64,000 bases of DNA, taken from assembly GCA_902790625.1 (NCBI GenBank), contig CADASP010000009.1, positions 157,930 to 221,929 of the forward strand, read 5' to 3'. This DNA comes from an uncultured Prevotellaceae bacterium (GTDB lineage: Bacteria; Bacteroidota; Bacteroidia; Bacteroidales; Bacteroidaceae). The first letter of the stretch is position 1, and each line of letters begins with the position of its first letter. A program made the translations under genes and the position numbers. The notes beneath the pieces were generated by a model that ran no database searches, was not told the origin of the DNA, and worked only from the letters and a program-made list of their open reading frames with translations. Of the stretch, positions 49,675-61,400 are shown piece after piece.

Positions 49675-51204
49675 ATGAAAACAGCACTGACAATCATAGC
49701 GACAATCATGATGATGAGCACATGCAATGGACAAGGGGCCAAAGAGCCGGTGGTGAGGCCCGCCACTCAAGCGAACCGATTCTACACAGGCGATGCGAAG
49801 GAACTGAGCCAGGAGGTGGACAGTCTGCTGGCGCTGCATCGCGGCAGCCATATATATAATAATGTGGCGGCGCTGATAGTGCCCCATGCGGGGTATTACT
49901 TCTCTGGCAACGTGGCGGCCGCGGCCTACATGTCGCTGCCAGCCGACAAGCCCTTCAAGCGGATTTTCCTGCTGGGGCCGAGCCACCACGAATGGCTCGA
50001 TGGCGCATCGGTGAATACATCGGCCGACTACTATGCCACGCCCCTGGGCCTTGTGAAGGTGGACTGCGCGGCGGCTCTGGCACTGACCGAAGCCGACAGC
50101 GTGCTGCACTATCAGCCCAAGGCGCACGACAGGGAGCACTGTCTGGAGGTGCAGCTGCCATTCCTGCAAAGGCTCTACACCCACAACTCTTCACTCTCCA
50201 CGAAAGAAGTACCTCCCATTGTGCCGATAATCATATCGACCAACGACTTCAGAAAGCTGAAACGCATAGCCGAGGTGCTGAAGCCGTATTTCACCGACGA
50301 GAATCTGTTTGTCGTCAGCAGCGATTTCTCGCACTATCCCTCGTATGAAGATGCCTGCCAAGTGGATGCGAAGACGGGCAAGGCCATCGAGACAGGCAGC
50401 GGGGAGCAGCTGATAGCAGTACTCGAAGAGAACGCCCGCAGCGGCATTCCCAACCTGGCCACGAGTGCCTGTGGCGAGCTGTCTATCGTCACGCTGATGC
50501 TGATGATGGACAGGACATACGAGGTGAAGCACCTGCTGTATCAGAACTCAGGGGATGTCGACGACCACGACAAATCGCGAGTCGTAGGCTATCATGCGTT
50601 TGCCATCGTTCGCAACCCGGACACCGCTTTCTCTCTTTCCGACGACGAGAAGCGGATGCTGAAAGACATTGCGCTGACGAGCATCAACGATTCGATAGAG
50701 GGGAAAAGGATAACGGCAGCAAATGCTGCCTTCGTCAACCGTCACCCCTCACTCCAACAGAAGTGCGGAGCCTTTGTGTCTTTGCACAAGAGAGGCCGAC
50801 TGCGCGGGTGTATCGGACACTTTGGCGAGGATGTGCCCCTGCACCAGATTGTGGCAGAGATGGCTCGTGCCGCAGCCTTCGAAGACCCTCGGTTCATGCC
50901 TGTCGCCAAGGACGAGCTGAACGATATCGACATCGAAATCTCCGTGCTCACGCCCATGCGGCGCATACACAGCTTAGACGAGTTAGAGCTGCACCGTCAT
51001 GGCATCTACATCCGCAAGGCGGTGGCCGAGCGGGGGCAGAAGCCCACGAGATATCGCAGCGGCACGTTCCTGCCGCAGGTGGCCGACGAGGTGGACTGGA
51101 CGAAGGAGGAGTTTGTCAGCCATTGCGCACACGACAAGGCCGGCATCGGATGGGACGGCTGGAAGGATGCCGAACTGTATGTGTATGAAGCAATAGTGTT
51201 TTAA
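49675..51204 (+). CDS. Fused Memo (system B) and AMMECR1 (system A) protein of the AmmeMemoRadiSam cluster
   Basis: The product has 509 residues. Residues about 30-290 are a Memo-like domain: AALIVPHAGYYFSGNVAAAA, IFLLGPSHHEWLDG, EHCLEVQLPFLQRL and VVSSDFSHYPSYEDA, with the metal-site histidines. Residues about 320-509 are AMMECR1 (KCGAFVSLHKRGRLRGCIGH, AAAFEDPRFMPVAKDEL). The N-terminus MKTALTIIATIMMMSTCNGQ looks like a lipoprotein or export signal, which is odd for a partner of a cytoplasmic radical SAM enzyme. The matching radical SAM gene follows at 51330. The cluster's reaction is not established. Confidence 0.93.
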   Translation: MKTALTIIATIMMMSTCNGQGAKEPVVRPATQANRFYTGDAKELSQEVDSLLALHRGSHIYNNVAALIVPHAGYYFSGNVAAAAYMSLPADKPFKRIFLLGPSHHEWLDGASVNTSADYYATPLGLVKVDCAAALALTEADSVLHYQPKAHDREHCLEVQLPFLQRLYTHNSSLSTKEVPPIVPIIISTNDFRKLKRIAEVLKPYFTDENLFVVSSDFSHYPSYEDACQVDAKTGKAIETGSGEQLIAVLEENARSGIPNLATSACGELSIVTLMLMMDRTYEVKHLLYQNSGDVDDHDKSRVVGYHAFAIVRNPDTAFSLSDDEKRMLKDIALTSINDSIEGKRITAANAAFVNRHPSLQQKCGAFVSLHKRGRLRGCIGHFGEDVPLHQIVAEMARAAAFEDPRFMPVAKDELNDIDIEISVLTPMRRIHSLDELELHRHGIYIRKAVAERGQKPTRYRSGTFLPQVADEVDWTKEEFVSHCAHDKAGIGWDGWKDAELYVYEAIVF

Positions 51205-51325
51205 GAGTGAAAAGTGAAAAGTGAAGAGTGAAGAATTTGCTACCGCAGTTCTATCCTCCACTCACCACTCACTACTCACTACTCACCATTCACTCCTAAC
51301 TCCTAACTCGTAACTCCTAACTCCT
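51205..51325. repeat. Compound heptad repeat array, inverted copy
   Basis: GAAAAGT/GAAGAGT units, then GAATTTGCTACCGCAGTTCT with TATCCTCC, then CACTCACTA and CTAACTC units. This is the reverse complement order of the array at 25935-26230. Confidence 0.7.
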
Positions 51326-51329
51326 CACC

Positions 51330-52196
51330 ATGTACGAATGTAGATATTACAAAAAGTTAGATGATGCGCGGGTGGAGTGCCAACTCTGTCCACACCATTG
51401 CCATATAGCTGATGGCAAGGTGGGATTGTGTCGCAGCCGACGCAATCGGGGCGGCATGCTCGTCAGCGAGGCTTATGGCAACCCGTGCTCGCTGGCCATC
51501 GACCCCATTGAGAAGAAGCCACTCTATCACTTCCATCCTGGCACCACGTGTCTCTCCATCGCCTCCACGGGCTGCAACTTTAGGTGCCTGAACTGTCAGA
51601 ATCACGACATCTCGCAGGTGTCGCCATCGCATGTGGGGCATTACAACCTGCCCCCCTCCTCAGTCGTGCAGCTCTGCTTGGAGCACCACTGCCCAGGCAT
51701 CGCCTACACTTACACCGAGCCGCTGACATATATAGAATATGTGACCGACACGGCTCAGCTGGCTCGCGAAGCAGGTCTTTGGAACATCCTCGTCACGGCG
51801 GGCTACGTCTGCCAGCCACCGCTGAAAGACCTCCTACCCTATCTCGACGCTGCCAACATCGACCTGAAATCGTTTAGCGACGACATCTACATGAAGGTCA
51901 GCGGCGCACATCTGCAGCCCGTCCTCGACACCATCCTTGCCATGCGCGATGCCGGCGTGTGGATAGAACTGACGAATCTCGTCATCCCTGGTGTGAACGA
52001 CGACATGCAGATGATTCGCCAGATGTGCCGCTGGATGGTCAGCAACGGCCTCGCCGACAGTCCCCTGCACTTCAGCCGTTTCTTCCCACGCTACAAAATG
52101 CACCACATCCCACCAACACCCCTGCCAACGCTGAAAGCGGCCAAGCAGGTAGCCGAAGAAGAGGGCATCAAGCATGTCTATCTGGGCAATGTGTAA
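51330..52196 (+). CDS. AmmeMemoRadiSam system radical SAM enzyme
   Basis: The product has 288 residues. The cluster cysteines are in CLSIASTGCNFRCLNCQNHD (CxxxCxxC with the usual extended spacing), preceded by an N-terminal set of conserved cysteines (VECQLCPHHCHIADGKVGLC, three with CxxHC spacing). The barrel continues with GIAYTYTEPLTYIEYVTD, LVTAGYVCQPPLKDLLPYLD and ANIDLKSFSDDIYMKVSGAH. It resembles pyruvate-formate-lyase-activating enzymes. It follows the Memo-AMMECR1 fusion by 125 bp of heptad repeats on the same strand. Substrate unknown. Confidence 0.94.
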   Translation: MYECRYYKKLDDARVECQLCPHHCHIADGKVGLCRSRRNRGGMLVSEAYGNPCSLAIDPIEKKPLYHFHPGTTCLSIASTGCNFRCLNCQNHDISQVSPSHVGHYNLPPSSVVQLCLEHHCPGIAYTYTEPLTYIEYVTDTAQLAREAGLWNILVTAGYVCQPPLKDLLPYLDAANIDLKSFSDDIYMKVSGAHLQPVLDTILAMRDAGVWIELTNLVIPGVNDDMQMIRQMCRWMVSNGLADSPLHFSRFFPRYKMHHIPPTPLPTLKAAKQVAEEEGIKHVYLGNV

Positions 52197-52263
52197 GCCC
52201 ATTGCCCCCATCATAGGGCTTTCGCTCGTTGAGTCCCTCGTGGTGAAATGGAATAATTATCTT

Positions 52264-52366
52264 TAATCATTATCCGCATCTACCCGATAGACGGCCTGCG
52301 CATTGGGTCGCTCTTGCTACCGAAGGTGACTCATCGAAAAGGGGCAACGGGTGATTGCGGATAACC
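52264..52366. repeat. Short element bounded by TTATCCGCA inverted ends
   Basis: ATCATTATCCGCA on the left and GTGATTGCGGATAAC on the right enclose sequence similar to the outer parts of 11678-11918 (CCGATAGACGGCCTGC, GGGTGATTGCGG). Confidence 0.5.
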
Positions 52367-52399
52367 GTTTTCCTATATTCATCATCACTTTAAAATTTC

Positions 52400-52665
52400 G
52401 GTTGGCAGCGGCCGCTGCCATTCGTGGCGGCGTTCGCTGCCATCATTGGCAGCGGCCGCTGCCAATCATGTCCCAGCCCGCTGCCAACCTAAAAAGCATG
52501 CCCCTTTTCCCTCGGCGGTGCCTCCCGCTCCCTGTTTGCCGTGCGCCGTCTCTACTGAATCCACCCCATTTCGCTCGTCATCCGCAATGCTCTACGGCAT
52601 GTCATCACTTTTTAGCGAATCGTTTGCTGATTCCGTAAATAATTCCACTTACGGCAGAATGCGGA
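52400..52665 (-). repeat. Dispersed NotI-palindrome repeat, copy C
   Basis: Same element as copies A, B and D in reverse orientation: three GGCAGCGGCCGCTGCC-type modules, then GTTGGCAGCGGG (as complement), the GGTGCCTCCCGCTCCCTG core, and GCGAATCGTTTGCTGATTCC. It ends at GAATGCGGATAAC. Confidence 0.85.
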
Positions 52666-53104
52666 TAACCATATAAACTTTTCTCACTGCCATTGGGAAA
52701 CTTTGACGGGGCTTTCCAACTATTTCAGCATGCCTTTTCTCATCGACACAACAGCAAAAGACGACATGGGTCGATTCTTTTACTGTAGGGACAGAGCATG
52801 CCTCTGCCCGCAATAGCAAAAACAACATTTACAGTTTGCGAGCATCCACAAGGCCAATCTGGCCGAACCAACTAAGCACGGCAAATAATCGTCGAAAGCA
52901 GCTCTCCAACCGCCCAAGAACACCAAAAATACGTTAAACAATCTTTAAAATGCTCAACGAATCGGCGGTTTGTTCAAAATAGACAAGTCCGTTCTTTACT
53001 GTTTATATAAATTTGCAAAAGTTAAAAACAGCAATATGCGCGATGGCATGGCCATCTACACAAAATGTTTTACAAAGTTTCTTGCACATAAAACCATTGA
53101 AAAT
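52666..53104. other. Gene-less region upstream of the LRR protein
   Basis: Contains a short GTAGGGACAGAG-type palindrome near 52784-52810. The AT-rich segment at 52955-53100 probably holds the promoter of the LRR gene, but I see no clear TTTG/TAnnTTTG pair. Confidence 0.4.
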
Positions 53105-55375
53105 ATGAGAACAATCTATTCTTTGCCACGGCTTTATGCCTGGCTTGCTTGCCTGCTGATAGGCTTCGCCACGCAGGCACGAGGAGAAGAGAAGGTGGTC
53201 GTCTCAGGAACGACCATCGAGATCAACGTCACTTCGGCGGGTGAGTTCACAACCAATTATGCCGACGCAGACGTGTGGCAGGAAATCTGCCCGAGTAGTA
53301 TAGTGAGGCTGAAAGTTAATGGGCCTATCAACTCTGGCGGCTACTACGATGTAGGTGACTTGGAAACAATTATCAGCAAGTTGAGTCCCACTTTGCAGGA
53401 ATTAGACTTGAGCGAAGCTATATGCTCGGGGTTTGCTGGTATCGGCTATTGCCCTTTTGGGGATTATAAGGACTATTTCAGATACATCTCTTTACCTGCT
53501 GGACTACAGGTTATCAGAGAGTACGCTTTTCAAAATTGCAGCGAGTTAGAGGAAGTTGTCATTCCAGAGGGCGTAACAGAAATCAACGAAGGTTCTTTTG
53601 AAAACTGTGTAAAAATTGCATCTTTGACTATTCCTTCAACGGTAGGGGAATTGTACAGCACTTGCTTTATTGGTTGTGAAAATACCTTGTTGGAAATACA
53701 CATGAAGCCAGCAACCCCACCAATTGGTTCTTCTTTCTTTGATGGAGCGCCATCCAACACAACACTCTTTGTCCCCCTTGGCACATTGTCTGCCTACCAA
53801 GAAAGTGAGATGGGCCAAGATGGCTGGAAGGAAATCAAAGAAGAGGAGGAGACACTTGACGAAGACGAGTTTGTAGTACTTCAGCAACTTTATTCCGATT
53901 TGCAAGGAGCCAACTGGACACGCCCCTGGCAATTGGGTTCCACAGCTGCGCAGACAAGTTCGTTGGAGGGAATAATAATTAACAACGGTCACATTGTGGG
54001 AATCGACCTTCATGACAACAACCTGGTGGGGGAATTACCTACCTATCTATTCAATCTACCAGCCTTATCTAACATCAACCTTTCGGGCAACCAGCTGACG
54101 GGCGACCTCACCACGCTCTTTGCCGAGATGGATGCTAACAGCACCATCACCACGCTCAACTTTGAGCACAATCTGCTGACGGGCAATCTCTACAATCTTA
54201 CACAGAAGTTGACCGCCCTCACCACGCTGAAGGCCAGCTACAACCGTATTCGCGACATCTATCCCACGCCCCCCGAAAGAATTAAAACACTGGAGGTATG
54301 GGGGCAGGATCTTACCGACTGTATGGTCGACGGTGAAGGGAATCCAATCGACCTTTGTACTTTTTGCAACCAAAGTTATGACCCACATACCTATGATACC
54401 ATGGATGTGATTCCCACCGTTATGCTCCTCAGGAAATACAATATCGTCTACTCCGGCTACTATTATGATTCATCTGCCAAGATAGGACTCTGTGACAATT
54501 GGACTAACCCCACATGGATGGCTACTTTGCAGTGGCGATATAATAGCACTGCTTACTATTTCTTCGAGAAGTTCTCAGACAGCATGAACAGTTGGTATCG
54601 AGGCAATAGCGATGTCACTCTTTATGCTTTCATGGGGACTACGGACACATCATTAGACAGTCGCAACGAATGTTACCGCTTCCAAACGACCCTTCGATTC
54701 CAGCCTGGCGATGTGAACTTCGACGGCAGTACCAACCTGACAGATATGCAGCTGATACTCAACACTGCTCTTAGTGCAAAGAATTACGACGTATTCAACT
54801 TCACCGCCGCCAACATCATTGCCACCGACGACTCCATCAACGTGCAGGATGTGGTGGCATGCATCAATATTTTGCTCGACCAGGGAGTCACGCCTTCTTT
54901 GGCACGTGCCTCTCAGTCCATGAACCCACAGCTGCCAAGCGACGATGCCGTAGCCACACTCACCATCGACGGCCAAGGACGGCTGATGCTCAACAGCGCG
55001 ATGCCTGTGGCGGCCCTTGAGCTGCAACTTTCCGATGGCGACGTGCAGTGGGCATCGGCCATGAGTCCCTTTAGTCATGCCAGCCGCGAGGGGCACCATA
55101 TCTTCTATTCACTGTTCGACGACGAACTGCCCGCAGGTTCCACCCTGCTGGCCACCACCACTTCGCGCGTTGTAGCTGCTGATGCCGTCAGCAAGGACGG
55201 TCGTCGCATCCCCCTCATCATCAATCAAGGTGTGACCGATGCTATTGGCACCGTCGCGAATCGTCCAGCCGCCCAGCCGACTAAATACTTCGACTTGCAG
55301 GGTCGCCAATTTGCCAAGCGTCCATCGCATAGCGGTGTGTACATCCAGGACGGAAAGAAAATCGTGGTGAAGTAA
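53105..55375 (+). CDS. Exported leucine-rich-repeat protein with dockerin-like domain
   Basis: The product has 756 residues from the ATG at 53105, chosen because the signal peptide is MRTIYSLPRLYAWLACLLIG; upstream codons to 52970 lack one. Residues about 100-225 are BspA-type repeats (LPAGLQVIREYAFQNCSELE, VVIPEGVTEINEGSFENC). Residues about 285-400 are another LRR type (GIDLHDNNLVGELPTYLFNL). Near residue 533, GDVNFDGSTNLTDMQLILNT and DDSINVQDVVACINILLD form the two calcium-loop halves of a dockerin-like domain. The tail YFDLQGRQFAKRP to GVYIQDGKKIVVK is a Bacteroidetes C-terminal sorting-like motif. Likely surface or secreted, binding proteins or polysaccharide. Confidence 0.88.
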   Translation: MRTIYSLPRLYAWLACLLIGFATQARGEEKVVVSGTTIEINVTSAGEFTTNYADADVWQEICPSSIVRLKVNGPINSGGYYDVGDLETIISKLSPTLQELDLSEAICSGFAGIGYCPFGDYKDYFRYISLPAGLQVIREYAFQNCSELEEVVIPEGVTEINEGSFENCVKIASLTIPSTVGELYSTCFIGCENTLLEIHMKPATPPIGSSFFDGAPSNTTLFVPLGTLSAYQESEMGQDGWKEIKEEEETLDEDEFVVLQQLYSDLQGANWTRPWQLGSTAAQTSSLEGIIINNGHIVGIDLHDNNLVGELPTYLFNLPALSNINLSGNQLTGDLTTLFAEMDANSTITTLNFEHNLLTGNLYNLTQKLTALTTLKASYNRIRDIYPTPPERIKTLEVWGQDLTDCMVDGEGNPIDLCTFCNQSYDPHTYDTMDVIPTVMLLRKYNIVYSGYYYDSSAKIGLCDNWTNPTWMATLQWRYNSTAYYFFEKFSDSMNSWYRGNSDVTLYAFMGTTDTSLDSRNECYRFQTTLRFQPGDVNFDGSTNLTDMQLILNTALSAKNYDVFNFTAANIIATDDSINVQDVVACINILLDQGVTPSLARASQSMNPQLPSDDAVATLTIDGQGRLMLNSAMPVAALELQLSDGDVQWASAMSPFSHASREGHHIFYSLFDDELPAGSTLLATTTSRVVAADAVSKDGRRIPLIINQGVTDAIGTVANRPAAQPTKYFDLQGRQFAKRPSHSGVYIQDGKKIVVK

Positions 55376-55425
55376 ATCATCGCAAACACCCATCATTCGT
55401 AACTCGTAATTCGTAATTAATAAAT

Positions 55426-58400
55426 ATGAGGCATTTAAGATTATACAGTCTGCTGCTGATGGCTTTGATGGCCATAGCTACAGCAGCGCAGGAGGTGAAC
55501 AAGCTCTATCTGGGCAACATATCCTGCATGAAGGGTCAAACCGTTGACCTCGCCTTCTTTGTAGACAACACCAGCCCCAACATCACCGCCATTCAGGCCG
55601 ACATCACCCTGCCCAAAGGCATGACGATGCAAACCGCCGAGAGCTATGCCACCTTGGAGGAAAGCCGCGTGAGCGACCATCGCGTAAAAGTGCAAGTGCT
55701 GCCGAATGTTGACAATGTCTACCGCTATCGCGTCATGCTGCTCTCCCCCAGCAACAGCACCATCCTTGCCAACAAGGGCAAGGTGTTCTCCATGCAAACC
55801 ATGGTGGCCGACGCTGCGCCAATGACGGAGGGAGAGTCTTATCCCATCCTGATGCAAGGCGTTGTCTTGTCGAATCAGGAGGGGCAGAACATTGTCACCG
55901 CCTACGAGGGAGGCTCCATCACCATTGCCCCCAGCCCCGACTTCACCGTGAGTGATGTGCAGCTGACCGCCGTCAACGACCAGACGGGTGTCACAGCGCT
56001 GTCGCCTGGCGACAACTTCACCCTCAGCCGAAAGGTGAACAACATCGGCAGCGCGCAGAGCGAGGCAGGATGGAACGAGCAGATTATCCTCGTATCGACT
56101 ACCACCGGCGAGCGCTGCAACGTGGCCACCAGCCGCCATGCTGATGTGCGTTTGGAAAGTGGGGCATCGATGGAAATCACCGAGAACTTCACCGTACCCC
56201 GTCTGCCTGGCATCGACGGCCAATTCAACGTGCTTGTGGAGCTAACCCCCAACAGCCAAAGCGGTGAACACACAGAATACCAGCACAACAACTCGGCCAC
56301 TACCAGCGGCACCTACACCATGAGCAAGCGTCTGTATCTGTCGTTGCAGCAGACCGATATTGCCGAGCCTGGCAACGGCAGTCGGCGCTACTATGCCACC
56401 TTGGAGCGCAGTGGCAGCCGCCAACAGCCGATGACCTTCAATGTGGGCTACGGCCCGACCGACTCACGACTGACGCTCGATAACGGGACGGTCACCATCA
56501 GTCAATCGTCGTCCTCGGCCTCTTTCGGATTCCTGGTGACCGACGACACTCAGCTCAATGGCGATGTAGTAGACTTCGGCTTCACCGTCGCTGCTGCCGC
56601 TGGCTATGGGGCCATCTCCGTGGGTGGCCACCTGATAGACGATGAGCACCCCGACCTGCTGGTCAGCCTTCCCAAGACGGAGTTCTTCGAGGGCGAGGAG
56701 TTCGCAATCACCATCACCGCCACACGTGCCCCCGAGGAAGACCTCACCATCCAGCTCTCCAACAGCGCTGCTTCACGATTTAAGATGCCACCCAGCGGCG
56801 TGACGATGGCTGCTGGCACCACCACTGCCACTGCCGCCATAAAGGTCTACGACGACGATGTGGTGGCCGACGTGATTGACGTGCGCTTCACGGCTGCCGC
56901 CTCCAACTATAACAGCGGCCATGCCGATGCCATCCTGCACGACAATGATATGCCTAATATCACCCTGACGCTCAACACCAACGCCGTCAGTGAGGGCGCA
57001 GGCCCCAATGCCGTGGCCTGCACACTGTCGCGCGACAAGACCAATTCGCAGCTGACCATCGAAGTGAGCACCAGCGACAACACACAGCTCTACAGCTCTT
57101 ATCGACGCTTCACCATGGCCAAGGGCAAGAGCCAGTTCCCCTTCTATCTGCACATGCTCGACAACGGGATGATGGACGGCGACCGCGAGGTGACAGTGAC
57201 CGTGAAGGCATACATCACCTCGTGCGGCTGCACCACCAACGGCACCGTGGGCGGCGTGGCCCAGCAGACGCTGACCATCATCGACGACGACGGCCCAGCC
57301 CTGAAACTTACAGCTTCCACTCCCAACATTCAGGAAGGCAGCAGCGGCAACAAGTTCACCGTCAGCCGCAACAACGAGTTGCCTTCGGCCATCACCGTCA
57401 ACCTGAGCACAGACATCAGCAATACCGACTTCCACTTCCCACCCTCGGTGACCATCCCTGCCGGAGAGCGCAGCACCACCTTCGAGGCATCGCTCGACCG
57501 CAACTCCACCAGCGGCGACTCGCGCGCCATCACACTTGTGGCCAAGGCCGACGGCTATTCGCAAGGCTCGTGCTGGGTGATGGCCACCGACCAGACGCTG
57601 GCCGACGCCACCATCGAGATGAGCGTGGAGACCACCGAGGTCTATGCCACCATCCCCTCGGTGCTGAACCTCACCCTGCACAACCAGGGCTATGCTCCGC
57701 TGCCAGCGAAGACACCTGTGAGCATCGTGGCGGGGGGCAGCGTGGTGCGCACCGTCTATACCGACGAGGCCTTCGCTGCAGGCGAGCAGACGATGATGCC
57801 CATCATGCTGACCGCCGTGCTGAGCGAGAATCCAGGAACAGTGGAAGTGTTTGCCGTGGTGAACAATGGAAACGTGAAGCCCGAAATCAACTACGGCAAC
57901 AACACCAGCGAGAAGGTGACCGTGAACGTCCTACCCCTGCTGACCACCACCGAGCTGCATACCGACAAGACCGTCTACACCAGCGAGGAGACTGTCATCA
58001 TCAGCGGACAAACCGAGGGGCGCATCAACCGTGAGGTCGATCTCGAGGTCTACATCGTTCAGGGCGGTACCCGTCTGCCCATCATGACGAAGACCGACGA
58101 GGAGGGACACTTCCGCGTGGAGTGGACTCCCACACTGGGCATGGCCGGCGATTTTGGCATCGGCGCTTGCATGCCTGGCGAGAAGCTCACCACCGCCAGC
58201 ACCACCATCAAGCTCTATGGCATGCGCCGTGCCTCGGGCACCTTCCTGGCCAGCGAGATGGAGGTGAACGAAGCAAAGAACGGCCACATCGAGATTGTGA
58301 ACCCCGGCACGATGCCCCTCACCAACATCCATGCCACCGTGAGCGGACTTGCCAACAACGTGGAGCTTGAGGTGGAAGACATCGAAAGCCTTGGCCCCAA

Positions 58401-61400
58401 CGAGACCAAGGTCATGAACTATCGCTTGACGGGCTTGGCACCTTCGCCCAGCTTCAACGAGTGGCAGACCGCCGACCTGCGCATCACCTCTGCCGAGGGA
58501 GCCGTATTGCCGCAGACGATCTACTATGTCATCTATCCCGCCGTGCCGCAGCTGAAGGCTACCATCAGCAGCATCAACACCACGATGATCAAGGACGAGA
58601 CGCGCAACTACGAGTTCACCATCTACAACGAAGGACGGAAGGAAACGGGCGAAATCAATGTCGACGTGGGCAACACGCAGTGGCTCTCCACCGCCACGCC
58701 ACGCCGCATGGCCTCGCTCGCCCCTGGCGAGAGTGCCACCGTGGTGCTGCAGATGCGCCCCACGCCCGGCATGGAACTCAACAGCATCATCACCGGCAAC
58801 ATCTACCTCTCGGCCGCCAACGGCAGCGGCGTGTCGATAGCCATGCGCGTGGAATGCGTGTCGGAGAATACGGGTACCCTCGTGGTCGACGTGTGGGATG
58901 AGTTCACGGCCAACACCGAGGAGGCTCCCCATGTGAGTGGTGCCACGGTGGCTGTGCTCCACCCCGTCACCCAGAAGCTGCTGCGCCAATACGTGACAGG
59001 CGACGACGGTCTGGCCACCTTCGAGGATCTGCCCGAAGGCAAATACCTGGTGAAGGTGACGCACCCCAAGCACGAGAGCTACAGCGAGACGGTCATCGTG
59101 TCGCCAGCCCGCACCATCACGCAGCGAGCCTTCATCCCCTATAGCGCCATCACCATCGAGATGGTCTACGAACCCACCGAGGTGGAGGATGTCTACGACA
59201 TCGTCACCACCGTCAACTACGAGACACAGGTGCCACGCCCGGTATTGAAGATGGACATGCCCGAGAAACTGATGGTCGAGGAGCTACAGCTACCATATAT
59301 ATATTATGTGACGCTGACCAACGTGGGACTCATCGCAGCAAAAGACGTGAAGTTTGCCACGAAGACCGAATGGGGCGACTACCGTTTCACGCCGCTCATC
59401 GAAGGCCCATGGGAAATCTTGCCACAGCAGAGCGTCATCATCCCTGTGGAGATAACAGGTGTGAACGATGGCACAGCACAGTCGCGTGGCGCCTGGGGGC
59501 CGATGCGCGGTCCCATTAGCGACAAGATCAATGAAGCTGGCGTGGAATGCGCCATGGGAACATTGGCAAGGTACAAAGGCCAATGTGCAGCACAAGCCAC
59601 CAACAGCAGCATGACCGAATATCAGGTGGAGAAGATGATGCAGGTGAACGAAGGATGCGCTGGCATTGCCGACCTCGTTGACATGATCAGCTATGCGTTT
59701 ACCGTGCTGGGATTCTCGCCGTCGGGCAGCTGGAGTGCCAGCGCACCCACGGGCAGCGGTTCGTTCCACGAACAGGGTTCAGGCATCACGTCGGTGAGCT
59801 GCGACCCCTGCCTGAACGACAAGTCCAAAGAGTACATCGAAGCTTTGACGAACATGAAAGGCGGCGGCAAGAGAGAGATGGCCGAGTCGGCAGGTACATT
59901 GCTTGCACCCTGCCCTCCCCCACCCCCCGATTGGCCTCCTATGCCCACCGACGGCTCACGCGCCAACGACCAGCACCAGGCTCCCAAGCTGAACGAAGGT
60001 GCCGTGTTCTACAGTACTGACATGCGGCGCATGGACAATGGCACCATGATGGATTGCTATCGCGAGATAGTGAAGGCTATCACGCCAATAGAGGATGAAG
60101 TCATTGAGATTCCTGGACTGGTGAACATCACCAACGCTACTATAGAGATTCCTTCGTGGCAGCCCTCCTACCTGAAGGCCTGGATGCTGAACACTGGCAT
60201 TGCCCACGACCTGAACTACCACGACCTGGGATATATATTCTATGTGATGGGCGACACCCGGCTCCCCATCATCGAAACCGATGAGGCCAAGGCGCTCGTG
60301 GCATTATTCCAAGAGGGAGAGACGCCTTCCGACGAACAGTTGGCAGCCCTTCACCCCACTGCCCTCGACGACGAGCAGTACGCAGCCGTGGTGGCCCATC
60401 TGCAAAGCTTCAGCAGCAACGACTTTGACAAGCTCAGCCAGTTGGCCGCACGTGTTCAGTCCGACCTGATGGAAATCAATCGCAAGGGCTATTCCAATGC
60501 CAAGGAGCTGTGTGTGGCCGAGGCTGACCAGACCCTCGAAGGCCTCAGCAGCAAGCAAAGCTCCGTTTGCGCCAGCGTGAAGCTGCAAATATCACAGCGC
60601 CTCACCATGACCCGCCAGGCGGTGCGCGGCACGCTCACCGTGGTCAATGGCTCGGAAGACCAGCCCATGAGCGACATACGCCTCAACCTGGTGGTGACCG
60701 ACCCCGACGGCAACGTGGCCACTCCGCACATCATGGAGATTCACACCGAGAGCATCAACGGATTCACTGGCGAACTCGACTTCCACAGCGGCTGGAACCT
60801 GGCTGCGAAGCAGACGGGCGAGGCGAAGATCATCTTCATCCCCACCAAGTATGCCGCCCCCACCGAGCCGCTGCTCTACACCTTCGCCGGCACCATCACC
60901 TTCATCGACCCCTTCACGGGCCTCGAGATGACCCGCGAGCTGGAGACCGAGCGGCTGACCGTGGCCCCCAGCCCCGACCTTGACCTGACATACTTCATGC
61001 AGCGCGACATACTGGGCGATGACCCGCTGACACCCGAGGTGGAGCCCCAGGTGCCATCGCAGTTCACACTGCTCATCAACAACAAGGGCTACGGCGACGC
61101 CACGAAGGTGAAGATGGTGACCAACCAGCCGGAGATCATCGAGAACGAGAAGGGGCTGCTGGTAGACTTCGAGATCATCTCCTCGCAGCTCAACGGCGGC
61201 GACAAGACGCTCGCCATGGGCAGCAGCGTGGCCACCGACTTCGGAGACATACCGGCACACAGCCAGGCCTACGCACAGTGGTGGATGACGAGCACCCTCA
61301 CGGGGCACTTCACCGACTACAGCGTAGAGGCCACCCACGTCACATCGTACGACAACCCCGACCTGTCGCTGCTCGACGAGGTCACCATCCACGAGCTCAT

